Of a stretch of DNA of 25,640 nt, positions 17,875-25,640 are shown in pieces. Numbering within the stretch: the stretch's first letter is position 1; the number at the start of each line of letters is the position of its first letter. The stretch is from positions 1-25,640 of the forward strand of contig QXVZ01014516.1 of the NCBI GenBank assembly GCA_008931825.1, written 5' to 3'. The translations under genes were made by a program, and so were the position numbers. The DNA comes from Phallusia fumigata. Lineage: Eukaryota > Chordata > Ascidiacea > Phlebobranchia > Ascidiidae. Under the pieces are notes generated by a model. It was given only the letters and a program-made list of their open reading frames with translations, was not told the DNA's origin and ran no database searches.

Positions 17875-20800
17875 CTGCAGCAGATATTCCTTGTTTAATT
17901 AACCTGATGACGTTACTAATTGAGATTAGAATAAAGCTCACACACACAAATATCACCTGTGAAGAAAGCCAAAATCCAAGTTCCACCAAGCATTAGGAGC
18001 ATGAGGAAGAAAGACTTTGCTGTTCTCAGCGCTTTTCCTGTTCCTGCGTTCTCATCTCTGTCTTCCGTCGTTTTTGTATGAATCGTTACATGGGTCGTCT
18101 TCAGGATGATGATAAAGTTGATGAGGAGGACGAGAGCAAGAGGAGCAACGACCGTAGTGTAGAAGATCGGAGTACCGGGAGCCAACCAGCATCTGTCATA
18201 CTTGGGAATTGGAAAAGATTGGTTTTGAAAATGATTGCACTGCTTAAAATGTGGCTGTGCGTTCATATAGATCTCATGGGAAAGACCCACACCCCCAGCT
18301 ACACCCACTAAAATAGCGGGAACCACCCAACCGACGGTAATAAATACTTGCAGACGAATTTTGGGATCTTGTGCCTCAAAACTGTATGGGAAGGATGTGG
18401 CCATCAGAAGTCGGACTCCTTCAATGAGGAACCACACACCTGAAATGAATATTAACAGTTTCAGTTAGTTTGTAACATGCAAATATTGAATACATCTATT
18501 GCGTTGAGAGCTAACCTACACACAGTAGGAGGTAATGAACTACCATTGTGAAAATCTCGCACGAGACCGCATTCAACACTGCAAGATCATGGATCATGTT
18601 AACAGAGTGGAGAAGCAGAAGTGAAACTGACAAACTGATCTGAACCGGAAGTCTGTCATCGCCTTGTTTGTATTTTGCGAGGATTACAATGGTGGATATT
18701 AGGAAAGCTATGGAAGCTGATTCTGTGGCGTAAGATGTGATCTGAAAGAGGAATGTTTGTTTAACTTTGACAATAAAACTAGAAGTTTGTCTACGGTGTT
18801 TACCTTCACGCCGGTTGGTATGGTGACAGTTTCCACAGCCAATAGAACGGTGAATGTGGTGAGATGGTTGCACTTGCAAGTGACGTTGCCTGTTACGTCA
18901 TCAGTGAATGTGACGCAACCAACGTCTGAGTACTTCGTTAAAACTGTGTCGAAGTAAAGACAAATTGGCTCCAGTTTGTTGATCATCAGGTTGCTTGTGC
19001 TTTTCTTTTCCGCTTCGATCTCCTTGCAAACTGATTCAGTCGATGTGGGAGAGACTGTGTAACTTGCGTTTCCTGGCAATTGATCGTCACCAGCTGTGGC
19101 ATTTGGAAAACGCGTTTCGGCGTTCAAGCCAACAATAACAATGTAGGAAACGTTTTCGGGTGATTTGTAACGCGTTTTGGTGAGGGTTCCCGCTCTGATC
19201 GGTTCAGTCTGTGCAGTTTCTGATGTGTTTAATTTGAATACAAGCACTGCGCTCACCAACCGACTGACGTTATTTGTTTGAAGTGTAAAGTCGATGTGAG
19301 ATGATCCTAGGTCAAGGATTGAGTTGTATGTCTGACGATCAATGTTGGTAACTACGATGTGCAGCTGAGTGTCTCCGTTATCGTAAGTGGTTCCGTTTGT
19401 TTCCGAATGCTTTTGAGCAAAATCCTCGATTTGGTTTTCAACGTTTCCTATTTCCACTGCATTTGCCGTGTTTAAGGTTTCTAGCTGTTTCAACAATGTC
19501 TGGGCTGAAATAAAACATAGTTTGTTCAAATGTAATTGTTTTTTTTTCGCACGACCTCTTGCATTTTAGAAGCAAAGTGCTCTGGGTTTCATGTTTTGAC
19601 GTTTGTTTCTTTTGACAAAAATGAGAAAAAAGAAAAAAAACTTTGTAGGCGACAAAACCCAATACGTTTTCATATTAAGTGCCATTAGGAAATTGTACTT
19701 ATAAACACTTTTGCTCCAAATTCTTTGTAAAAAATGATTATTAAATTAAAGATCGTATAATTATTTAAATTGTAAAAATAATTATGATGTAAATAAATTG
19801 TTCTGTATTTTTGAAGTTATTCATACTTGGCTCAACACTTGGCGCAAATAAAACTTCTGGCGTGGTAACATCGGGTTTCGCTGTGGAAACTTGAGATGTT
19901 TCTGTCAAATGTGAAATAAATATTAATTACGTATTACTGTATTAGCGTTGTGACTGAAACTTGTTTTATCTACACTAAAAGCATACAACACTAAGTCACC
20001 AAAAAAATGTAGGTTATGGCAAATTTTGATCAAGGCTCTTATTTTTTTTAAGAATTTGCTTTTCTACCAACTGTAGTTCGCTTCTTACCCTGGTTTGTCA
20101 TCACACTGAGTGTGGTGAGCATTGTGGCTTCCAGTTCATCTTGGAGAATTCGACGACCAGGAGATTTCCTGTGTGAATTTAAAACTTTTGAATTGTGCAC
20201 AAATAAAAACTCGGTAAAAGAAAATGTCTTACGTTGATAAGAGAATGTAGCCCAAGACAACTTTGTCAATAATTCCACTTAAGTAAACTGAATTGTTCAT
20301 GGCATGTCGACCTCGCCTTGGTGTGGAAAATGTAAACGTCTTTCCGGTTTGATTCTATGCGTATTGTAAAAAAATAAGTGACTCAATTTAGTTGTTTTGT
20401 AGCAGTAGGAAATAGTTTCTGAAAGTTGGTTTGTGGAATGACATGAAAAGGCTACGCTTGTAAGGGTTGGGGGGATAAAACAAAGAAAAAAAAGGGTTTA
20501 AAACAAAAATGAAGATAACATTTTGTGTCAATAAAAAAATTAAAAAAATTTTTAGTGACAATAACCAGCACTGTATAAGTGGTTTAACATAATGAGAAGC
20601 CTTCCTTGCCATACTCGTCACCGGATATTTGTACTGTTTGATTAGTTATACGTCTAGGTACGACCGAAATGATGATTTCTTTACCAAATCTCACAGTTTA
20701 CCTTTGAAAAGTAGAAATACACTTCACACACGCTCGGGACACCGGTGTCATAAACTTGAACTCCTTTGAAAAACAAGTCGTAACCACCTAAAAACACTGA

Positions 20801-21836
20801 ACCTGAGAAGTTCTGAAAACTTCCTTTTCCATCCGCTCCAAGATTTGAATGCACCTGTGTTGTGTTTACGCAAACAAAGTCATTCATCGTCACGATTTTA
20901 TACGGAAATATATTTCTTACCCTTATTGAATAGCTGCTCTTTGTTGGTTCAGTGGCGTTAATGTTGAGAAATGCGATGAAGGGGTGAACAGCAAGAGTGG
21001 CAAAAGTGAAGCTGTCCAGTCTGCATAGAGATTAATCGAATTATTCACTCTACCGACCTTGTTATTTCTTGATTAGAAAGCATTTATGCATACCTGTATG
21101 TCTGGTTGTATACAGCACGATTTTCGACCCCGCATGCAGTGTAATATACCTAAATATAAGAGGTAAGACAAATGAACGTAACCTGAAGTGAAAAATACAC
21201 ATTGAAACCGCCAAAAAAAGAGAGTAACATGTCAAGTCATACCCTGTTTCCCCTTTTGTACATATTACCGCCTCCATCAACGATTCTATTAACGGGAGGG
21301 GTGAGATTGTCATACTTGTACCGATGAAAATCGTTCAAATGTTTTGTCAAGTTTGACGATCGAAGTCGATCGAGCAATACGTCAGTTTCTGCGAAAACAA
21401 ACCAAATATTACATCTACTAAACGAAATGAATTTGGACGGGAGGAAATTATAACGCAGGTCAATAGCACACGTCCCATACAGATGCTCCTTACGTTAAAT
21501 GGGATTTATAAATATCCGAGGTTAGGAAATGACCCATTCTATTTCTGTTTTGCAATGTTTGTACGAAAACTGAACGCTAACATTTGTCTTCGAATTTCAA
21601 GCTTTCTTTAAAACAACCAAATATCCAAGATAAATACAACACCGGTATGTCTACTTTTGTTGCTGAACATCGGCAACTCTGGGAGCGTCTGTTGAGTATC
21701 AGACCACAAACCTTTCGACCTAAACTTTTAGTTTTTTATTCAGTTAATCAACATTTTTACCTGGAATGGAGGCTGACACAAGGACCGCCATTGCTGCTAT
21801 CAAGTTCACAGTGAAAACTCTTGAATGGAGTGACAT
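17672..21836 (-). CDS. Adhesion GPCR gene B (11 coding exons, about 828 aa)
   Basis: Tandem paralogue of gene A, with the same architecture and plasma-membrane role, and no lesion seen. Joined exons give about 828 residues: signal peptide 1-25, ectodomain with DGGGNMYKRGN and LGADGKGSF, a Ser/Thr/Pro linker (about 267-291) missing from A, the GAIN region, a GPS with four Cys and CKCNHL|TTFTVLLAV (cleavage at about 506/507), 7TM, and a longer tail (SGSEQQQSTTNTGPSNRS). It has 11 residues at the exon 4/5 position that are intron in gene A. One GPS Trp site is Phe/Tyr (CLYFD). Genes A, B and C are all oriented leftward with similar 3' ends, as expected from serial tandem duplication. Ligand and pathway are unknown; G-protein coupling is inferred from the family. 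Confidence 0.92.
17957..18439 (-). CDS. Gene B exon 11: TM3 to TM6
   Basis: 483 nt. It reads VWFLIEGVRLLM (with the aromatic W typical of TM3 in this family; A has C), TM4, loop 2 with RCWLAP, TM5 and TM6 (LGGTWILAFFTG). Confidence 0.9.
18516..18741 (-). CDS. Gene B exon 10: TM1 to TM3
   Basis: 226 nt, same borders as gene A. TM1 ESASIAFLISTIVILA, TM2 VQISLSVSLLLLHSV, TM3 CEIFTMVVHYLLLCVG. Confidence 0.9.
18804..19504 (-). CDS. Gene B exon 9: GAIN region and GPS
   Basis: 701 nt, acceptor TTTCAG|CCC, donor AAG|GTAAAC. Two codons shorter than A near NAETRFPNATAG. GPS Cys at PICLYFD, VGCVT and TCKC; cleavage HL|T. Confidence 0.9.
19827..19901 (-). CDS. Gene B exon 8: Ser/Thr/Pro linker, absent from gene A
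   Basis: 75 nt, phase 1 at both ends: TSQVSTAKPDVTTPEVLFAP, then SVEP. It is a stalk-like linker, likely O-glycosylated, between the ectodomain and GAIN. Because it is symmetric it can be skipped without a frameshift. Confidence 0.75.
20089..20168 (-). CDS. Gene B exon 7
   Basis: 80 nt, phases 2 to 1: SPGRRILQDELEATMLTT, then LSVMTNQ. Donor CAGG|GTAAGA. Confidence 0.85.
20233..20354 (-). CDS. Gene B exon 6
   Basis: 122 nt, acceptor GCATAG|AATC, donor CAAC|GTAAG: NQTGKTFTFS, ending GYILLS. Confidence 0.82.
20702..21020 (-). CDS. Gene B fused exon 4/5 (intron turned into coding sequence)
   Basis: 319 nt open throughout, acceptor TGCAG|A at 21021, donor AAAG|GTAAAC at 20701. It equals exon 4 (100 nt), 33 nt and exon 5 (186 nt). 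The 33 nt at the place of A's 44-nt intron still begin GTAAGAAAT like a donor but contain no AG acceptor. They read in frame as VRNIFPYKIVT. Confidence 0.8.
21094..21149 (-). CDS. Gene B exon 3
   Basis: 56 nt: VYYTACGVENRAVYNQTY. Strongly diverged from A; it has a Cys that A lacks. Confidence 0.8.
21243..21388 (-). CDS. Gene B exon 2
   Basis: 146 nt, acceptor GCAG|AA, donor AGG|GTATGA. It carries the DGGGNMYKRGN motif. Confidence 0.85.
21761..21836 (-). CDS. Gene B exon 1: start and signal peptide
   Basis: ATG 21836, 25 codons plus one base: MSLHSRVFTVNLIAAMAVLV, ending SASIP. Donor CCAG|GTAAAA. Same length, phase and context as gene A. Confidence 0.85.
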
Positions 21837-22190
21837 TGTGTGTCTGAATCTGGTGAAAATCTGATCTTAAATAATTTGGATGAATCAAAACTGCACCAGA
21901 GAATAAATTTCTGAAAGATGTTGTGTGCAAATTGTTGCAAACAAATAACTGACACCTTGGTATTATTACCACAGCAGTTACACGCAACAGAGCGGGACAA
22001 GCAAATGTAACGCGGTATAAACCAGCAAGCTCAGCATCTCAGAACATGTGAGGAAGTGCGTAAAAAGGCAATCATCGATTCCTAATTCCCTTTAAGACTT
22101 ATCGCTTGGTCTAAAACAGAATAAAATGACAAAGAAAATAGTTTATACGCGTCCTCCAAGATCATCGTGGGATTCTTAACGTTATAGCCG
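21837..22190 (-). promoter_or_regulatory. Upstream block of gene B conserved with gene A
   Basis: Counterpart of 14945-15330, with shared ACCACAGCAGTTA, CACGCAACAGAGC and GCATCTCAGAAC. Further up, B has about 60 extra bases (about 22181-22242) not present in A. Confidence 0.45.
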
Positions 22191-22749
22191 CCCATTGACC
22201 GAAACAGGTTAAGAACCAAAGCCCCAGACTAACGTTGTTACGAGGAGTTTCGATGAGTCAGTTTTTTGTCATTCGGTATAGATCCGAACATTCGTTGTGT
22301 GTATACATTAATCCGTTAACCTAACTGTTAAAGGTTGGGCAAATGCATTCTTGAAAGTGCGCGGTTTAATAACTTCAACCAGTTCAACAACCACTGATTA
22401 ACCAGTGGTTCGTGGAAAAATTCTGTACAATAGTTTTTTCTGTGTCTCCGGTTGGGAATCACTGCCCTAGACAATTGGATAAGTTGATTCACCAGATCCA
22501 ACATGATTTTGTACTTGGTTTTAATCGAACCCTTGACGCTGCGGGTGCAATTTTGGCAAGTGCGTTATGAATATGAGACGAGCGCCCCGGATCATTCGGC
22601 TCAGCAGTGTCCCCCAGCGGATGTCGATTTTGAAAATTGAGCTTCGGTCAGTAGTCACGTGTCAATGTGCAATGTGGGTGGAATTAAATATGAATCACTA
22701 CTTTATTCCTATAGAGGCAATTTAAAAGTTGTATTACAAACTGAAGAAG
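22191..22749. other. Upstream flank of gene B, no gene
   Basis: Patchily similar to 15290-15830 upstream of gene A. No coding sequence is supported. Confidence 0.45.
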
Positions 22750-22885
22750 ATGACTTAGTGATTAGGTTGTTGATTCTAATCCTGTCTCGGTCACTGTGTT
22801 TCCCTGTGCAAGAAAATTAAAAGACATTGCTCCAACCCAGCGGAAGCCGATGGACTGAAGTCACCAACTTACAGAGATTCATTGC
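22750..22885 (+). mobile_element. Partial tRNA-derived SINE copy upstream of gene B
   Basis: A B-box-like TTGATTCTAATCC, then GTCTCGGTCACTGTGTTTCC and CATTGCTCCAACCC. It shares its body with the copy at 13030-13195. The A-box half is worn. It is not seen at the matching place upstream of gene A. Confidence 0.55.
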
Positions 22886-23299
22886 GAGCATAATGTGTTT
22901 AGGCGTTTATGAGTCCGCGACGCCCCGTAAGACATTTTGCAAATAATGGTAAAGCTGTAGTTCAGACACAAAATCATTTCCTTCGTGTTTTTCTGTCATT
23001 GGAAAGTAAATGACCTTGTTAATGACGATTTTGTATTCACGACAAATTATAGCAATGCCCTTAAAACTTTCTAGCCTTGGTTCTACCATTATATAAACCT
23101 TATAACTTATCTGTTGCTCACTATAGTTAAGAAAATTAATTATTTTAAATCAGCAGAAACGTCACAATGCATTGTTACGTCACTTATGTGTGCGATGACA
23201 TGGTTCTGTAAAATTCGGCTCCACACCTCAGCTCCGTTTCTGTAGACACATCGGGCTACGCGCACTTATTGTCCAAGAACACTGCGACAAATTGAAACT
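22886..23299. other. End of the second tandem unit and spacer
   Basis: Similarity to the gene A flank ends near 23000. Nothing further was recognised before the retroelement fragment. Confidence 0.4.
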
Positions 23300-23840
23300 A
23301 CTCTTTAACGAGCTTTCTAATCATGGAGTTCATCCACACAAGCTGACCACCCGTGCACTCTAGCGCTCGACAACTTCTTCCCGATAACTCTCCACCGCTT
23401 AAAACGGACATCACAACATGCTACAGTTGGACATTATTCAACGCTTTTTGAGTCCATTGGCTTTGCCACTGCACATGATTCCAAAGTCCAGATTCCAAAG
23501 TGCACATGAATCCAGCGGATGGCGCTCTTGCGTTGACTTCAGGCGCCTCAACGCAGCCACGCACACCGATCGTGAAGCCATTCCCCACATTCAAGTTTTT
23601 TTGCTCACTTAACCTTCTACGCGCCTACCATTTGGTCCCAGAAGAACAAATTCAATTTATCTTTCTCGTGGGCAAAAGCCGGCCTGGCAAACGTCACACT
23701 GTTGCACAACCCCTTGTCAGAAGCACCAATCGCTTTACGTCACAGAATTCTATTGGTGGTGCCGTTCTCCAACAATTTATTGACAACGCATGGCGACCGC
23801 TGTTTCAGAATGCGGGAACCCGAGTTAAAAAGTGATTTTA
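23300..23840 (+). pseudogene. Dead Ty3/Gypsy retrotransposon pol fragment (RT and RNase H pieces)
   Basis: Three pieces of Ty3/Gypsy pol are readable in different frames. First, the start of the reverse transcriptase: a PPVHSSARQLLPD-like stretch (about 23338-23375) with a stop where Gly is usual, then LPLHMIPK and GWRSCVDFRRLNAAT (23418-23590). Second, after a frame change, SLNLLRAYHLVP (about 23608-23643), where the family has SKIDL; the catalytic Asp is Asn here. Third, after loss of the middle of RT including the YxDD box, the RT/RNase H junction (LANVTLLHNPLSEAPIAL) and GGAVLQQFIDNAWRPL (about 23677-23812). With at least one stop, several frameshifts and a large internal deletion it cannot make enzyme. 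No LTRs were found. Confidence 0.8.
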
Positions 23841-24225
23841 ACACAGGGGTTTACATGCAATACATCTCTTTGCTCATCATTTCGCATTTCGAAACCATTC
23901 TTCCAGACCCGAAACTGTTAATCCGCATGAACCCGCGTTCCCCATACCGTGTCGTTTACATAGATCTGGTTCCATCCGAACTCTCATATTGTGTACTGGG
24001 CCCACCAGCGCGGGTAGATTTATTTACCCAAAACAGGCGCGCGCAGCGTCGTATTCGCATTCCGTTTCATGTGTTGATTTTTCTGTTGACGAGTCATGCT
24101 AACAACAGGTATGCTGACACTGTTTGCAACCAAATATCGTTTGCAATGCTTTTCACGTTGTTAGCAAACACTTGTCGCTCTAACATCTATCAACGAATAT
24201 TTTTGTCCCGATTTCCGCAATGCAA
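23841..24225 (+). pseudogene. Possible further pol remnants (RNase H end, integrase)
   Basis: The continuing frame has ISLLIISHFETIL, which faintly resembles the RNase H tail, and YRVVYIDLVPSELSYC, which faintly resembles the integrase core start (xxHIDLVGPLP in the family). This would continue the order seen in the preceding fragment. The likeness is weak and could be chance; the rest is unreadable. Confidence 0.3.
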
Positions 24226-24230
24226 AATAC

Positions 24231-24300
24231 AGCTTTGCCGCGAGAGTGGTTTGAACCAACCTTGCCAGTACAAGACAGATGCGTAATTATTCGGCCACAT
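24231..24300 (-). repeat. Worn tRNA-like sequence
   Basis: On the minus strand an A-box-like TGGCCGAATAATTACGC (24297-24281) is followed by a B-box-like GGTTCAAACC (24257-24248). The T stem is poor and the anticodon arm is unclear, so it is not a functional tRNA. It could be a SINE head or an old tRNA pseudogene next to the retroelement debris. Confidence 0.4.
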
Positions 24301-24464
24301 ATGTGGATGTTTAGTTTGGTCTGAGGGATGGAAAAACGATGATCAAACAAAATATATTTGTTTATGAGTTTACATTTGCTCGTATTTTAAAACCAAAACT
24401 GCTGGACACACAATTACCAACATAGTTCCAAATAAGTCACTCTTTTAAGCACACACGTAAAACA

Positions 24465-24470
24465 TTTATT
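24465..24470 (-). terminator. Candidate poly(A) signal of gene C (AATAAA)
   Basis: TTTATT about 0.83 kb beyond the stop of gene C, preceded by agcacacacg as behind genes A and B. Confidence 0.35.
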
Positions 24471-24568
24471 ATAACACACGATATAACATGTTGGTTCGCG
24501 GTTTGAAAGAACAAATCGACATTTGTTGTGATAATAATGCAAAGCAATCACAAAACATGACAGAAGCC

Positions 24569-24804
24569 ATGGAGGAATTATTCCTGTACATTTGTCAACC
24601 AATTCCGAGACTTTAACGTTCACTGGTGCCGCATAGCAGTTTGATGAGAGGAACTAAATATGTTTTATCGCTACGTCACTATGCGTTCATGCAGCAATAC
24701 GACGCACTATTACACAAAATACAACACAGCACATTAGGCAGAAATGGTAAAAATAACGGAAGCAGTGCAATAAATGATTGCGGTTGAGTTCAACGAGTCA
24801 CAAT
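24569..24804. repeat. Direct repeat, copy 1, in the 3' flank of gene C
   Basis: Matches 24990-25194 over its length, for example ATTCCTGTACATTTGTCAAC, AGTTTGATGAGAGGAACTAA and ACACAAAATACAACACAGCA. Copy 1 has about 22 extra bases near 24659-24681. Confidence 0.75.
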
Positions 24805-24989
24805 GGAATAAACAACAACAATGGAGAATTACTGGTGACTTGCGAGTCGCTATATAAAATGGTGAAAATTTATGTTTTTCAGGACTGGAATTCATCCTTT
24901 ATAAAGATTAAAACCAGCTCTCATCTGACAGAACTGAACAAAGACATGTTTGTACATAATTGGCGGAGATAAAAAAAAAACGAGGAGTA

Positions 24990-25194
24990 ATGGAAGAATG
25001 ATTCCTGTACATTTGTCAACTAGTTCCGAGATGTTAAGGTTCACTGGTGCCGCATAACAGTTTGATGAGAGGAACTAAACGTGCGTTCATGCAGCAATAC
25101 GACGAAGTATTACACAAAATACAACACAGCACAAATGGTGAAAATAACGGAGCAGTGCAAAAAATGATTGCGGTTGGGTTAATTAAGTCACACT
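24990..25194. repeat. Direct repeat, copy 2, in the 3' flank of gene C
   Basis: Second copy of the unit at 24569-24804, closer to the gene. The 185 bp between the copies end in a run of ten A (24971-24980). Confidence 0.75.
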
Positions 25195-25208
25195 GAAAAA
25201 ACGACAAC

Positions 25209-25307
25209 GTTTGCCGCGTTTGCCGCGTTTGCCGCATTTGCCAGTATGGTCACGTTTGCCGCATTTGACTCGTTTGCCGCGTTTGCCGCGTTTGCCGCGT
25301 TTACCTG
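25209..25307. repeat. 9-bp minisatellite, 11 units in perfect phase
   Basis: Consensus GTTTGCCGC on the plus strand. Units at 25209, 25218, 25227, 25254, 25272, 25281 and 25290 are exact; those at 25236, 25245, 25263 and 25299 have drifted, yet all keep 9-bp phase. The last unit (GTTTACCTG) overlaps the end of gene C. Confidence 0.9.
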
Positions 25308-25467
25308 CATTTAGACCCGATAACAGCTTTACGCTTGCACGACAGAATGTCCTTTCTGATGTCGTCATCCATGACGCAGTACAGCAGGAGGACGACGATT
25401 CCCTGTGATCCGTTTACCAAGCTGTGGATGTACATCAACACCTCATTCGAAATCTCGTTCCCGATTC
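25301..25467 (-). CDS. Gene C last exon (TM7 and tail)
   Basis: 167 nt including the stop, acceptor TTGCAG|GAATC. 54 complete codons before TAA. Confidence 0.85.
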
Positions 25468-25640
25468 CTGCAAAAGATATTCGTTGTTTAACCGAAACTA
25501 GAGGGTCGCTTACGTTGATGTGACTATAATCGAGATTAGAAAGAAAAGTCACAAATATCACCTGTGAAGAAAGCCAAAATCCAAGTTCCACCGAGCATAA
25601 GGAAAAGTAAAAAGAAAGACTTTGCTGCTCTCAATGCATC
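25301..25640 (-). CDS. Adhesion GPCR gene C, last two coding exons (partial)
   Basis: A third paralogue entering from the right edge. Exon 25562-25640 (continues off the window) encodes TM6: ALRAAKSFFLLFLMLGGTW, then ILAFFTG, with donor TCACAG|GTGATA. Exon 25301-25467 encodes TM7 (NEVLMYIHSLVNGSQGIVV, LLLYCVM) and a basic tail ending SKCR before TAA (25303-25301). The tail differs from A and B (DDDIRKDILSCKRKA). The intron is 94 nt. The stop lies inside the minisatellite, and the same bases (TGCAG|GTAAAC) make a good splice donor, so a further exon is possible. Being the most divergent of the three, it probably reflects an older duplication. Confidence 0.85.
25562..25640 (-). CDS. Gene C penultimate exon (partial, TM6)
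   Basis: The 3' part of the exon matching exon 11 of genes A and B; phase 1 at the donor. Its 5' part is outside the window. Confidence 0.88.

Noticed and set aside
21757..22040. Apparent frameshifted or start-less first exon of gene B
   Set aside because: It looked like a pseudogene lesion when read in the frame of 15146 in gene A. The correct start (21836) is downstream and intact, and the indels fall in the 5' non-coding region.
24805..24980. Possible last exon or processed gene fragment on the plus strand (frame ending at a TAA followed by A10)
   Set aside because: A splice-acceptor-like tttttcag and an open frame of about 30 codons are present, but the peptide is not recognisable and no upstream exon was found.
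25183..25368. Gly-Lys-Arg repeat frame resembling a neuropeptide precursor with amidation and dibasic cleavage sites
   Set aside because: The GKR repeat is the translation of the 9-bp minisatellite in one frame. There is no signal peptide, and the frame overlaps the end of gene C in another phase.

Overview
The window looks like nuclear DNA of an invertebrate chordate. An ascidian of the Ciona type fits best: it is AT-rich, has small introns, a clear animal SRF (serum response factor) exon, a tandem family of adhesion GPCRs, and tRNA-derived SINE and Ty3/Gypsy debris. The species call is an inference. All recognisable genes lie on the minus strand. Exon borders were set by hand from GT/AG sites, reading-frame continuity and comparison of the paralogues with each other. 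|| Layout. 1-1132: SRF intron sequence with a 34-bp inverted repeat. 1133-3836: the first coding exon of SRF and its upstream region, printed twice around a single N at 2484. This is almost certainly two overlapping contigs left unmerged, so there is one SRF gene, running off the left edge. The SRF upstream region holds two perfect and two near-perfect CArG boxes plus M-CAT/TEAD and ETS motifs, which suggests autoregulation. 3837-9450: about 5.6 kb without a convincing gene, holding a promoter-like CpG patch, a pair of hammerhead/Penelope-like motifs, a foldback element of about 1.1 kb with GTACC-rich inverted ends and a tRNA-like insert, and one unexplained GC-rich island. || 9458-23000: two tandem copies of a 6.6-7.1 kb unit, each with one complete adhesion GPCR gene. 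Gene A (stop 10636, start 14944, 11 coding exons, 777 aa after correcting an assembly duplication) and gene B (stop 17672, start 21836, 11 coding exons, 828 aa) share a signal peptide, an unfamiliar N-terminal ectodomain, a GAIN/GPS region with an intact HL|T cleavage site, and a 7TM domain. They differ by three structural changes: an intron turned into coding sequence in B, a Ser/Thr/Pro linker exon lost in A, and a C-tail cut short in A. 23300-24300: a dead Ty3/Gypsy pol fragment and a tRNA-like relic. 24465-25640: the 3' end of a third paralogue, gene C, whose stop codon lies inside a 9-bp minisatellite. || No new multi-gene system is supported. The points most worth checking are the unfamiliar ectodomain with its exon gain and loss, the SRF self-regulation block, and the assembly errors, which would mislead any automatic annotation.
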